64,000 bases of DNA, taken from Phytoseiulus persimilis. Taxonomy: Eukaryota; Arthropoda; Arachnida; Mesostigmata; Phytoseiidae. Positions 30,226 through 41,579 of this stretch are shown here, in pieces; position 1 is the first letter of the stretch; each line of letters opens with the position of its first letter. Location: positions 23,560,001 to 23,624,000 of the forward strand of contig CM075103.1 in NCBI GenBank assembly GCA_037576195.1. The letters run 5' to 3'. The translations under genes and the position numbers were made by a program. Under the pieces are notes generated by a model. That model made no database searches. It saw only the letters and a program-made list of their open reading frames with translations, and had not been told where the DNA came from.

Positions 30226-31536
30226 ATGCAGGTCCGCGTTTCAAACAGTGCGAGTATTGCTTTTGTATGTTCAGTTTCCATGTGTCTGTTGTTCATTTGG
30301 ACAATCATCCTGCATATTGGAAAACCTGACTCAGTGTCCAAATCAGGAGCGAGTGTAGTAACCTCTTTACTCTCCTCAAATGAGTCTTCTGAACCTGAGC
30401 GTGACTATGTGAGGGTGACCATCGATTCATCATTCCGTTTTTCTTCTCCCAGTTCTGGTGTATTACCCACGGAACCCAACGCTGATGCCCAGGTTAGTGT
30501 GGGCATGAGCAATGCTCCACCACATTCTGAACATCATGTACCATCTCCATCGCTTGCTCCATCTTCAATGGAGCCGTTCCGCACTGCCTCGACTCTGCAT
30601 CCAACGTTCAGAACTGAACTTTCAACAAGTGCACCTATATTTACGACAAAGACCTCCGTCTTTCGTCCCTCCACTGCTCAACTCTTGATGGAGCTGAGGG
30701 AACGCTTGTTCACCGAGTCGGGTCAACAACCCGATCGCATTCCTGATCGGTACCACCGATCTCCAGTTCGGTCACAACGACCAATAATCCACGGTAGTCC
30801 CTTTTCTAAGCCTATGAGTGTGAGTGTCACAGCTCCACCACCCATGTCATTTGAGAATGCTGCATCTTCAAATCAACATTTATCTCAGCGTGGCCTGAAT
30901 GGACAATCAAGAGTTTCCTCTAATTTTGACCTCCAAGGAAGTGATTCTAACTTATCATCAGTCAGAATGAACCCACGGACGGCTTCTAATCCTTCAACAC
31001 CGTCATTGCATTCGTTCACAACGACCACTTCCTCAACCACTCGGAAACCAATGATCAAAGGCATGGCCTCAACAACTACCTCAACAACAACGACTACATC
31101 AAAACCAGCCAGCAAGCCATCAACATCCACCATGACCCAGGAGTCTTCATCCGAGAGCCTTTCTCTCAGTACCACGGTCTCACCAATTGCTGATGAGAGT
31201 CCTGTACAGAAAGTGGCAGCCTCTTCCACTGAGACATCATCAATAGAGGTCCCTTCAGAGTACTCAAAGCCTCAACTGACCACCACCAGTGTTCCGCCGC
31301 CTGAAGTTCTCCCCATGCTCTTTCACATACCTTCCAACAGATATCAATGTGAAATCATTTCATACAATCGATTATGCAGATCTATTGTAGATCGGACATG
31401 TGTTCTTGTAAAACGGATGACCAGACTCAATCATTATCTATCTGTTGTCCCATACAAGAAAGATGATCATGTCCTGGATGAGGAACATTCAAAGATTCTA
31501 CAGGTCTGTGATGGTCATCGTAACTTCATTGCGTGA
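30226..31536 (+). CDS. Antisense mucin-like type II membrane protein (element A copy)
   Basis: Opposite in strand to element A. From the ATG at 30226 (MQVRVSNSASIAFVCSV) it encodes about 436 residues, colinear with 60772-62082. A hydrophobic segment at residues 9-30 lacks a cleavage-like end and would act as a signal anchor. There follows a long Ser/Thr/Pro-rich stalk, including TTTTSSTTRKP and STTTSTTTTTSKPASKPSTS, expected to be heavily O-glycosylated. A C-terminal domain of about 90 residues has Cys residues (RYQCEIISYNRLCRSIVDRTC, then VCDG). An upstream in-frame ATG at 30025 is less likely because copy C has no equivalent open frame. The layout resembles attachment glycoproteins, but I found no family signature. 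Confidence 0.7.
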   Translation: MQVRVSNSASIAFVCSVSMCLLFIWTIILHIGKPDSVSKSGASVVTSLLSSNESSEPERDYVRVTIDSSFRFSSPSSGVLPTEPNADAQVSVGMSNAPPHSEHHVPSPSLAPSSMEPFRTASTLHPTFRTELSTSAPIFTTKTSVFRPSTAQLLMELRERLFTESGQQPDRIPDRYHRSPVRSQRPIIHGSPFSKPMSVSVTAPPPMSFENAASSNQHLSQRGLNGQSRVSSNFDLQGSDSNLSSVRMNPRTASNPSTPSLHSFTTTTSSTTRKPMIKGMASTTTSTTTTTSKPASKPSTSTMTQESSSESLSLSTTVSPIADESPVQKVAASSTETSSIEVPSEYSKPQLTTTSVPPPEVLPMLFHIPSNRYQCEIISYNRLCRSIVDRTCVLVKRMTRLNHYLSVVPYKKDDHVLDEEHSKILQVCDGHRNFIA

Positions 31537-31587
31537 AAAGTAAATTTTCAATTTGAACCATGAGAGGGTCATTCATTTTACTATGAG

Positions 31588-32154
31588 TTAAGTATTCATA
31601 ACAGTTGAGCTGTATGGAGATTCAGGGCTTGGTTCCTCTCTCGAATCTGGTGGCTGTTCTGTTTCAAGCCGCTGATACGCACGTCGGCGTAAAATCTGAG
31701 TTGTGCAAGCGAACAAGCTGTACATCACATAGAACAGTACAAGTACAGTCAATATGCCTGCATATAGATTAATGAAATTCAGTCCATTCGCTGGAGCCGG
31801 GACTGTCTGAGGTGGCCCGCTGTGGGTAAAGTTGTAATTATCTATCCAGATGTCTGATCCACCCTGAACTTTTCCGTCTGGATGCATACACACAACCCTA
31901 GGTGATGCTAATTCCTTACATGCATCGTTCGAGTCAATGCAATCTACCGGGAAAATTTCTGGATTACGTTCGTATAATGTGCATGGTTGTTTCAGTCGGA
32001 TGCAGATGGGCGTGCAATCTTTAGCGTATTCGAAGTACGCGGCGACCTTGGTCGCCATCATGATTGTGATCATGAACATCTTCAGTTGCATCTTTTCTGT
32101 AACCGGCAAGATTTCGTAAGCGGACGAATTGAGTCTTGAAATCTCCATTTTCAA
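31588..32154 (-). CDS. Type I membrane surface-like protein overlapping end of pol (element A copy)
   Basis: A frame in the sense of the element, starting within the end of pol. It encodes a signal peptide (MQLKMFMITIMMATKVAA), a Cys-rich ectodomain (YAKDCTPICIRLKQPC, CIDSNDAC, VVCMHPDG), an N-glycosylation site (NFT), a Pro-rich stem, a TM segment (LYAGILTVLVLFYVMYSLFAC) and a basic tail (RRRAYQRLETEQPPDSRE). Length from the likely Met before QLKMFM is about 165 residues. The position between pol and the 3' LTR is where retroviral env genes sit, but it is much shorter than known Env proteins and I see no fusion peptide. The upstream start MKMEISRLN exists only because of a local deletion in A. 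Its tail differs from copy C, which has a one-base frame change after RRRAYQRL. Confidence 0.7.
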   Translation of the reverse strand: MKMEISRLNSSAYEILPVTEKMQLKMFMITIMMATKVAAYFEYAKDCTPICIRLKQPCTLYERNPEIFPVDCIDSNDACKELASPRVVCMHPDGKVQGGSDIWIDNYNFTHSGPPQTVPAPANGLNFINLYAGILTVLVLFYVMYSLFACTTQILRRRAYQRLETEQPPDSREEPSPESPYSSTVMNT

Positions 32155-35100
32155 TCTTTTCTCTCAGCCAGAACTCACGAGTCTCAATGTGCTTGGAACG
32201 CCGTGTTACCTGGTTCTCGGTGAGAAGCTGGATACAGGCGGTGTTGTCCACTCGTAGTATCGGTGTGATTGGATACCCAATCTCTCTGAGCAGCCTAGCT
32301 AGCCATAAGCATGACTTTCCCATTTCGCTACAGGCCAAGATTTCACTCTCCATTGAAGAGAGGGAAACACAGCTCTGGCGTCTGGATGACCAGATCACGC
32401 CTGCTCCACCGATCATAATGAAAGATCCGCTGGTGCTTCTTCCTGTTGATCGACATCCACTCCAGTCAGCATCGCGATACGCATTGATACCGTCTGAGAT
32501 GTCTCCGGTATACATGGGTCCTAATGTTTTGGTGCCTGAGAGATATCTCAATACTCGAAGACCAATTTCCCAAAGATGCTTGGTTGGTGCTGCTAAGTAG
32601 CGCGATAGAAACCCAACCGAATAACTGATGTCTCCGCGGCAAGTCACCGAGGCGAACATCAATCCCCCTACTAATTCTCTGTACTTTAAGTTCAGATCAA
32701 TCTTTCCTTCAAATGCAGTTTTTGATGTTGCATCAATGGGGGTGGCAATAGTTTTACAGTTCTGCATTTGGAATCTATCAAGTAGCTCATTTATGTACCG
32801 AGCTTGATTGATCCTGATTGTCCCTCTGTCTGGGGAAACAATGATTCTCAATCCCAAAAGAAACTCCAACTGCTTGGATGTCATTTCAAAGGTTTTCTCA
32901 AGTTCTTTTATAATCTCTTTGTTCAGTTGCTCCCTCTTTGAGGCTATGAGGCAATCATCTACATAGACGAGAACAAAGGCTCTTTTGGGGGGGTTTGAGA
33001 AGTACAGGCATGGATCTTGTGAACTTTGAGTGAGTTGAACTGCTTTCATTTTTAACAAGGTGTCACTCAGCTTTTTGTTGAAACATCTTGAGGCCTGTGC
33101 AGTTCCATAGCATGCCTTCTTTAGCTCACAAATTCTCTTGGTTCCATCTCCGAACCCATCCGGTTGTCGCATATAGTGTTTGCGATCTAACGGAGCTGTC
33201 AGGAAGGCTGTGCAAACATCAGCCTGAACCAAGAAAAGTCTCTCACTTGCCGAGATAGACAATATAGTTCTAATTGTCTCAAAACTCGCTGTGGGGCTGA
33301 ATAGGCTTCCATATTCAATTCCAGGGCGCTGTTGACACCCTCGGACAACAAGACGAGCATTCCTTTTGATAAGTTTTCCATCTTTATCCTTTTTTAAAGA
33401 AAATACCCATCTGTTTGACAGAACATGCTGTCCCGGAGCAGGGTCTACTAATCTATAGACCTCATTCGTTCTGAATGATTCAAGCTCTAATGCCATTGCA
33501 GCATACCATTCATTTTTGAATCTAGAGCGATTCACATCATTCAGGTTCAGTGGCACGCTGGCCTCTTGCTCCATAGAACTATTCAATGTGGATGGAAAAC
33601 CACAGGAAGCAGCATTGGCTTCACCTGCTTGATATCTATCTGGTTTTCTCCTAATTCTTTTACTAGTTCTACTTCCCTCGGTTTGTCCTTCCGTCGCTGC
33701 CGGTACTCTATTTGATGAACTGCGCAGTCCTTATTCTTGGGCAGGCGGGCTCGTGATGACCGAATCTTGTTCGGGAGCTATACCAAGCTCTTTGTCCACT
33801 AGGCGTTCGCTATCCTTTGTGACTCCAACACCTTCTTCATCATCGGTGGGGTCAGTTGGTTGTTGCTCCTCTTCATCTTCTGGTGGTTCTTCTGTGGTTG
33901 CTGGTTTGTCTTCTTTCGATGGTATCGGAGGAAATTTGTTCTTATCATCTTGTAGTGGTGCTGGTTCCTTCACTACGATGTCTGGGATACGATGCACTTT
34001 GGTGGTTCCTTTTTCTAAGACGCGATAGCTGAGTCCGTCATCATCTATCCCTACGATTATTCCAGGGATAGCTCTCTTATCCAGTTTGCCCTTTGTTGGA
34101 TTGATGTTGTAGAACCAACAACGAGTGCCGAAACGACGTACCCTTCCTAGGTATGGTTTGTGATCAGTGATGATTTCGAAGGGTGTCTTCTCTTCTGGTG
34201 ATATGATTTTGATGGTGTTGAGACAAAACGTACCGAATGAAACGGCCTCAGCCCAAGCTGCCTTGCTTAGGTCACGATCGATGATCATTGTCCTTGCAAG
34301 ATCGAGAAGAGATCGATTCAGTCTCTCAGAAACCCCGTTATGCATCGGAGTCCGCGGAGCCGAATAAGAGTAGTCACAACCCGTTGAACGAAGGTAGGTT
34401 TGCAGCCTCTTATTCTGGAATTCGGATCCTCCATCTGAATGCAGGAGATATACCTGTTGTCCGGTTCTTGATTTGAACCACTTCGTGAAATCCACGATTC
34501 GATCATAGACCTCTGTTTTATCACGGATGAAGTACGTTTTTCTAAAACGACTCTTGTCATCAATCAGTGTGATAAAAGCAGTATGTCGACCGTAAGGGGG
34601 TACGCTTACAAAGCATGTGTCGCTATGTATCCACCCGATACGAGGGGAAATCGAGCTTATGGGTTTCGATCGGAAACTTGCTCGATGCATCTTTCCTTTG
34701 ATGCAACTGTCACAACTGACAAAATCGGGGATAACTTCATAGCCTCCTCTTTGTAACAATGCTTTGAGCCAACCAACGTTGATATGAGCGAAACTTCGGT
34801 GCATTTCCATAAGGCTGACCTTCTTCGGGCTCTCGACCTGATGTCCTTCAGGGATATCTTCGGCATACAACACGTATAGTCCGTTTTTACGAGTTGCGTG
34901 TATATTGACTTTTCCTTGAGTCAATATGATGGATTTGCGGCAAACCTGGATCTTGAAGTTGTCATCTGCGAGCTTGGAGACGGAGATCAGATTTCTCCTT
35001 AGCTTGGGAACATCCAGGACTTCCCTCAGTTGGATGGTGTGACGTTGGTTATTGTGCACAAATGTCACACGGACTGTTCCGAACCCAGGAGCGCTCAGGG

Positions 35101-36392
35101 TTCGGGATCCTCCCAATCTGATTTGACGAGCTTGATGATATGGAGTGTATTCTATCATATGATCTTTTGTGTTACTCATATGGAAGTTTGTTCCACTATC
35201 AATGATGTATTCATTTTCTGATGTCATCATGTGAGTCTCCATGGTACCGGCTTCGCAGTTCAAGGCTTCTGTGATGTGAGCACGGCCATAGTTTGCATTG
35301 GCCTGGGTTTGCTGCCTGCGGTTTGATGGACGCTTGCCTGTCCTTTTTGCTGACGACGACTGATGAGAACTACTCGAACCGGGTTGTAAATAGGTGCTGG
35401 AGTGATATTGGTTCTTGCCTTGATGAGGTCGGTTGTTGTAGTTCTTCTTGGGAGCAGTACACTGAGATTTGATGTGTCCCTGACGACCACAGTTATGTCG
35501 TTGTAGTAACTGTGCGACTGGCGTATGTCCTTCTCTGGATTGTACTCTTGCGTCTATGTCCTTTGTTTGACACACGCATTCGGGAATACAGAGCTGTTAC
35601 CTCGTTGGTGTCGAACTTGCCTCTCCTGAGTGCTTCACTTTCTATTGCCAGTTTGAGGTGGGCAAATGATCTTCCAGAGTCCTCTCTGGCTGTGAATGCC
35701 TGTTTGAATGGCTCCCAGTTTGACGGAAGTGATTCAAGGAGAATGGTGATCTTAAGGTCATCTGGAGTTTGAACTCCAAGTGCTTCAATATGACTAGTTA
35801 TATGACTGAAGCGGAAGAGGTTCTCTGATGCTGTTTTGTTCTGCTGGTACTTGTATCCCATGAGTTTTGCCAGAGCCAACTGTTTAAGTCCACCATTGGT
35901 TAGTGAGAACTTTCCAGTAATTAGTCTCCACATTTCTGGAGCGTCGATCGTCAATGAGTTGTGAGCGAAGAGGGACAGTGCGAGTGATGACTGCAGGGAT
36001 GCAAAGAGTGTGCATCGTGCCGCTCGATTCCCAGCGATGTACCTTTCCATCTGCTTCTTTCCCGCTGGTTTGTTTTGATCAACTGGAAGTGGTGGTGCTA
36101 GATTGCCCAAGGTGACGTCGAGTGCGAATGGGTCCGCATCAAGAGCAGCTGGTATAAGCACCTTCCACTCCTTGTAGTTACTGCCATCCAACCTGAGCAC
36201 CACGCCGTTGCGATTACGATGACGCGTGCCCATGTTCAGATCATCTCCAATGCCATCGTCGCTTTGCATGAGGTTCATACCGCTTGTTTCGATTCTAATA
36301 ACCGATGAGCCTGGTCTTGGGTCACCTAAATCACTGTAGCCGTGGGAGCTTGCGGAATCTTCAAGTGTGGCCGGATTCTCTGCGGGATCCAT
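32021..36392 (-). pseudogene. Copia element A Gag-Pol, three lesions
   Basis: Read from 36392 on the minus strand: gag (to 35493), CCHC knuckle, protease (IIDSGTNFHM), integrase zinc region and DDE core (WIHSDTC, LHSDGGSEF, NGVSERLNRS), RT (LVYVDDCLIASK) and RNase H (RDADWSGC and WLARLLREIG). Three lesions are visible by comparison with B and C: a 5-bp loss in the knuckle at about 35495 that shifts frame and removes its first Cys, an in-frame stop at 33731, and a loss of about 66 bp near the end of RNase H at about 32134. The order protease, integrase, RT, RNase H is diagnostic of Ty1/copia. Confidence 0.92.
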
Positions 36393-36531
36393 AGAACTTG
36401 TTGTGTATGCACCGGAATATCACTTTTTGATCACTTCAAAAGTCACAATCAAGTCTACACAGAGTCACACACTTATACACCGCACTATCTGATTAAGAAT
36501 GTTCGCAGATTCAATCGTGCTTGATAAGGAA

Positions 36532-36870
36532 TGTTGGATATTTGGGCTCACTAGCTAGTTGGCGAACAGTCTCAATCTGAAAATGGGTTGAAGATCACGG
36601 CACGAAATAAACAGACAGAGTTTCAGTTAGAAACATCTAGCTCCTCAGAGCTGTGCTTCATTAGCTCTGGTATATATACCCAGGGGAAAGTGCTGTAACA
36701 GGTGGTAAGCAGATCCGAAGCTGGCTTCCCTCCGGATCTGTGTCACGACATGCGAATGCAATTCTGCAAAGTGTCAGAGGTGCGCTTCGTATTCACCTCT
36801 ACCTCTGACCACTGACCGTAATCACACTGACGGGTTTCAGATACCCGCAATATGGCTAAATAATGCATCA
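36532..36870 (-). mobile_element. Copia element A 5' LTR (339 bp), also 3' LTR of a lost unit
   Basis: Same ends and length as 26593-26931. On the left is the primer region and gag of A. On the right, 36871-36888 reads TCCCCCTTTAGATGGAAG, which is the polypurine tract and adjacent internal sequence of the same family. So another unit once lay upstream. Its remainder is replaced by the LTR of copia element D at 36889. Confidence 0.9.
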
Positions 36871-36888
36871 TCCCCCTTTAGATGGAAG
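36871..36888 (-). mobile_element. 18-bp remnant of a third tandem copia unit
   Basis: The minus strand reads CTTCCATCTAAAGGGGGA, identical to the pre-LTR sequence of element C (57476-57493 region) apart from one base. It is cut by the first base of element D's LTR. Confidence 0.75.
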
Positions 36889-37233
36889 TGTTGAGAAATA
36901 TCGTTACACTTCAGTATCTGAAACATGTCCCAACTGCTCACACCCGTAACGGGGACAAGGACAAGTCGTGTGCGTGATTACGCCACGGGCTTTCAGCGCC
37001 GGGCTAAGACGTGTGGCCTCGGCTCGAAGGCTACCCGCTTCGAGCCGGGCCCCGGTCAGCTCACGCTTTCCCTACTGGTATATATACTGCTAATAAAGAA
37101 GCTTCGCTCCCGAGGAGCTACGCATTCCCTAACCGGAACTCTGTCTGTTTATTTGGTGCCGTGATCTTTCAGCTTCCAGAGAACATTCCAGATCAGTGTC
37201 TGCCGACTGCCTTCAGGGAACGAAAATCCAACA
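36889..37233 (+). mobile_element. Copia element D, 5' LTR (345 bp)
   Basis: Begins TGTTGAGAAATATCG and ends AAATCCAACA, followed by the conserved primer-region block TCGTTATTGCGCACGAT. GGTATATATACTGC (TATA) and AATAAAG lie close together at about 37079-37100, the same compact layout as the A-family LTR. No 3' LTR of this element is in the window. Confidence 0.8.
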
Positions 37234-37359
37234 ATCGTTATTGCGCACGATACGACTCTGTGGACACTGTCGTTTGGAAGTGAACACTGTGAAGTGAGTG
37301 TGTGTGACTCTCGTGTAAAGTGACCTGCCGGTGAAGGTACTACAAGGTGCGACAAGAAG

Positions 37360-39267
37360 ATGGATCCAGTCGGGAGTCAACGAACACTAGAAGATTCCAG
37401 CAGCTCCCACGGCTTTAGTGAGGTTGGAGAAGAAATGCCAGGACATTCTTCAAAAACGGGTGATGAGGCGTTGGACTTCAGCCAGAAGACCATTGGGACC
37501 ACTGACGACACTGACAAGGACTTGAACGACTTCAATATGGGCTCAAGACACCGAGCAAGAGATCTGGTGAAACTGAAACTGGATGGAGCAAACTACACCG
37601 AATGGCGAGTAATGATTTCTGCAGCACTGGACGCTGATCCATTCGCCCTGGACGTGACGATGGGAAATCTAATTCCACCACCGGCCACGGCGAAGAGTGC
37701 AGCCGCAAAAATCCAGAAAAGGAAGTTCGAGGCAGGAAACCGTGCTGCACGCTGTACCCTGTTTGCTTCACTCCAATCCGATCTAGCGGTCTCGCTTTTC
37801 CATGCCAACGCTGAGACGGTTGATGCCCCTGAAATGTGGAGGGACATCATCGGACGATTCAACAGTGCAAATGGAGGTCTGAAGAGAGTGGCACTGTCCA
37901 AGTTCACTACCTACAAATATCTGACAAACAAAAGCGCTGGCGAAAATCTGCTCAGGTTCAACAAGATATTGAGCCGCTGTGAAGCCCTAGGAGTTCCCCT
38001 GCCCTCTGACTTGAAAATCACGATTCTGCTTTCGAGTCTGCCACCAAACTGGGAGTCGTTCAAGCAGAGCTTTACTGCCAGAGATGAGACAGCTCAATCT
38101 CTCGTCCACTTAACATCAGCCATCGAGATGGAAGCAATTCGAAGAGGGAAATTCGATACAAGTGAAGTAACAGCTCTATTCTCGCGACTTCGGGGCCCGT
38201 CAGGTAGACGACCCACCCGAAGGACGTTCAACAACAGACCCAGAGGAGGCAGGATGCCGACTGGCACGCCAACCAAGGTCTGCTATGGATGTGGTCGCCC
38301 AGGTGATGTACGTGCACAGTGCCGTACTCCTCAAGGAAATGAAAACCAAGGAAGAGCCCAACAGCAACACCCGAATCACTCAAAATCTTCGCAGCCACCC
38401 AGGCGAAACCAGCAACCTCGGCGCGGTGGAAGGAGACCCCTCAACCGCCAACGTCCACAACACGCAAGGGCACATCACACGGAAGCTGATGTAGTCGAGA
38501 TCCTGAACTGTGAAACCAGGAGTGCAGAGTCCCACATTGTAACACCAGACAACGAGTATGTGGTGGACTCCGGAACAAATTACCACATGTGTAATTCTCG
38601 CGAGCACATGACTGACTGCGTACCATTTGAACAACCACGTCAAGTAAGACTGGGAGGTTCCCGAACCCTGAGCGCTCCTGGGTCCGGAACCGTCCACGTG
38701 ACGTTCATTCAGGAAGGAAAGCCGATAACAGTCCAACTGAATGAGGTACTGTACGTTCCGAAAGTCCGCCGAAACCTCATATCAGTCTCGAAACTTACTG
38801 ATGAGGATTTCGAGATCAGGATCTCCAGAAGGACAGTCCGTATGACTCAAGGAAAGGTGACCATTTGTGCAACTAGAAAGAATGGTCATTACCTCCTGTA
38901 CGCCGTAGATTTCGCTGAGGGAAACAACGCCGAGGACAACAAGCCGAAGAAGATCAGCCTCACTAACATGCACCGGAATTTCGCTCATATCAACATCGGA
39001 TGGCTCAAGTCAATGCTGCAGCGTCAAGGATATGACGTGATCCAAGATTTCCTCGGCTGTGATAGCTGTGTAAACGGAAAAATGCCAAGAGCTAGCTTTC
39101 GGCCGAAACCCAGCAGCTCACGCGCCCCTCGTATTGGATGGATCAACAGCGATGTCTGCTTCGTCAGTACGCCTTCCTACGGCAGACATAACGCATTCCT
39201 GACATTGACTGACGATTATAGCCGATTCCGAAAGGTCTACTTCCTCCACAACAAAGCCGAAGTCTTT
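37360..39267 (+). pseudogene. Copia element D Gag-protease-integrase, truncated
   Basis: The frame starts MDPVGSQRTLEDSSSSHG, similar to the A family. It contains gag, a knuckle at about residue 307 with Asp in place of the zinc-binding His (CYGCGRPGDVRAQC), protease (VVDSGTNYHM, about 401), the integrase zinc region (MHRNFAHIN to CDSCVNGKM, about 536-572) and the first integrase Asp (WINSDVCFVS, about 593). Homology ends after FLHNKAEVF at about residue 636. The same open frame then runs on into Helitron repeats to 39948. Protein identity to the A family looks like roughly half to two thirds, so it is a separate family. Confidence 0.88.
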
Positions 39268-40456
39268 GTGATTCCGGGGAGTCCTATTGATACCGAGATC
39301 CGTCGAGTTCGAGACGCTGAAAGAAAGTCTAAAAAGAGAGCTTCAGAGAAAACCGAAGAAACGTTCCAACGTCGGATGCGACAAGCTGCAGCACAATCCG
39401 CGAGACGATTTTCAGAAACATCGGAGCAAGTAACTCAGCGTCGAGCTCGAGAAGCGGAGGCGCAAGCCAGGAGAAGAGCTTCAGAAAGAACGGAAAAAGC
39501 AATCCAGCGTCGGATTCGAGATGCTGAAGCGCAATGCTTGAGGAGGGCTTCAGAAACCTCGGAAGAAACAGGTCAGCGTCGGATTCGTGAGGCTGAAGCG
39601 CAATCCTGGAAAAGAGCTTCAGAAACCACAGAAGAAACAGCTCAGCGTCGGGTTCAAGAAGCTGAAGCGCAATCCAGAAGAAGGGCTTCGGAAGAAACCC
39701 GAGAAGCATTCAGACGTCGAGTACGAGAAACTGAAGCGCAACGCACGAAGAGAGCTTCAGAAACAGCCGAAGAAACGATCCAACGACGAACTCGAGAAGC
39801 TGAAGCACAATCCAAAAGGAAGGCTTCAGAGACAGCCACAGAAATGATGCAGCGTCGAATTAGGGAAACTGAAGCGCAATCCACTAGAAGGGCTTCAGAA
39901 ACAGCCGCAGAAACTTTCGAGCGTCGAAATCGAGAAGCTCAAGCTTAAACCTTTCGGAGAACTTCTGAAACCGCAGAAGAAACAACTCAGCGACGGATTC
40001 GAGAAGCTAGAGCACGAGCCACGCAAAGAGCTTCAGAAACTACAACAGAACGCAACCTGCGTCTTTCATCTGACGCCGAACTACATCGATCAATGCGTGC
40101 TATGAATCTAAGTTCACGAATCGCTCTGGACTCTAGAGAAGTCGAAGCGCATTATCTAGGTCCGATGTGTTACCAATGCGAACACTGTCGCGCAAAACAT
40201 TTCGCGGCCGAACGGAAACCACAGCATCCAAATTTATACTTGGATTGTTGCAATCTTGGAAGATTCCTTCTGAACAAATTCGAGAATTTTCCTCATGTTC
40301 TTCGACAACTCTTGGTACGCGGATCAGACAACAGCGCTGAGTTCCTGCATCTCCAGAAGAACTTCCATGATCTGATTCGGAATTTCAACTCCTCACTCGC
40401 AATGGCTTCCATGGGCGCGCAAATCATCCAACCCCGTGGAAGGGGACCGTACACCT
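39268..40456 (+). pseudogene. Helitron N-terminal region, first part
   Basis: From about 39290 the frame is a tandem series of about 23-residue units of the form RASETxEExxQRRxREAEAQS. This RASET-type N-terminal repeat is known from arthropod Helitron Rep proteins. A stop at 39948 ends it, but the protein resumes at 40093 with YLGPMCYQCEHCRAKHFAAE (Helitron-like N zinc region), NFPHVLRQLL and MGAQIIQPRGRGPYTLL, where the copia element E interrupts it. The next Helitron residues follow at 49504. The true 5' terminus (TC) could not be placed. Confidence 0.8.
40452..40456 (+). repeat. Target site duplication of copia element E, left
   Basis: CACCT before the 5' LTR equals CACCT at 49504-49508 after the 3' LTR. 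It lies within the Helitron codons for GPYT-F, so E is a simple insertion into the Helitron gene. Confidence 0.9.
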
Positions 40457-40769
40457 TGTTGAAATACAGCCATATTTCTGGGTAGCTGTAATTAGTTTGA
40501 AACACTGATGGGTCCAGAAGACGAGGACATTCTGACCGGAACCCTTTTCTGTGAGATACTGACAACGGCGTCCGTGAAGGACTTCCGGTCTTCACGGACG
40601 GGTGCAGCTTTCCACACTGATATCTAAACCCTGAATAAAGAACTGCTCGGGGAGCTACATGATTCTAACACCGAATCTCTGTCTCATAATTCCGTGCCGT
40701 GATCTTCCAGACTCACAGAGTACTTCCAGATCGTGTCCACCGACTGACCCCAGTGGGTTATTTCCAACA
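40457..40769 (+). mobile_element. Copia element E, 5' LTR (313 bp)
   Basis: Begins TGTTGAAATACAGCC, ends TTATTTCCAACA. Two substitutions distinguish it from the 3' LTR of the same length. AATAAAG at about 40634 is the likely polyadenylation signal. The primer region TTCGTTATTGCGCACGAT follows at 40770. Confidence 0.92.
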
Positions 40770-40875
40770 TTCGTTATTGCGCACGATACCGCTCTACGGA
40801 CCCATACGACTGGACAGTGTACTGTGAGGTGTGTGACTCTCCCGTGAATAGTTCGGTGCAACTCCAACGAGTGAA

Positions 40876-41574
40876 ATGTATCAAATGGAGAGTCAGCCAA
40901 CACACGGAGATTCCAGTAGCTCCCACGGCTCAAGCAACGCAGGCGACCAGATGCCCGGGCACTCAGCAACAATAGAAAGTGGTAGGCTGAAAGCAGAAAA
41001 CAAGCAGAAGCGAGAGTATGGTGAGGACCTGGAGGACTTCAACAACCTCGACGTAGGCTCGAGAAACCGGTACCAATACATCGGTGTGCTGCGGCCTGAT
41101 GGTGCGAACTACACCGAATGGGTTGTTTTCCGCGACTTTGGATGCAGACCCGTTCGCCCTCGATGTGACCCTGTGGAAACTAATGCCACCGTGAGCGATC
41201 TCCAGGCGGTCATTCACCGCGAGGGAGGAATCCGGAAAATCCCTTGTGCCCCTAGTGACTGCTATGGGGATTGAAGCTCTAGTACCCACGAGGTGAGGGC
41301 TCTGTCCATGGAGCTCCAGACTTCCCATGGAGAACAGCATCGCAGAAACACTCATAACCGTAGGGCCAGCATCAACCGAACGGTCACCAGTTCCAGCGAG
41401 AGATCCTGTTTCAATTGTGGAAGGTCAAATGATCAGACTGCCCAATGTCGGGCCCCAATTCAGAAAAGGAACTCAAGCCGATAACGTCAACAACATCGTT
41501 CACAAAGCCCTCAACAGTCCCACCGATACCAGCATGTACGTCCCAGAGGACGACCCTTGAATCGACAACAGCTA
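40876..41574 (+). pseudogene. Copia element E gag, decayed
   Basis: It begins MYQMESQPTHGDSSSSHGSS, like gag of element D, but with large losses after ANYTEWVVF. A knuckle remnant CFNCGRSNDQTAQC at about 41400 has Gln in place of His. Frames change at least twice. It cannot make a functional capsid protein. Confidence 0.75.
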
Positions 41575-41579
41575 TGAAG

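Noticed and set aside
31588-32154. Homology of the type I protein to known retroviral or errantivirus Env
   Set aside because: It is far too short and lacks a fusion peptide, a furin-type site and recognisable signature blocks. Only position and topology are similar.
39329-39884. Leu-rich and Ser-rich frames opposite the Helitron repeats
   Set aside because: They are antisense shadows of the RASET repeat codons with periodic composition.
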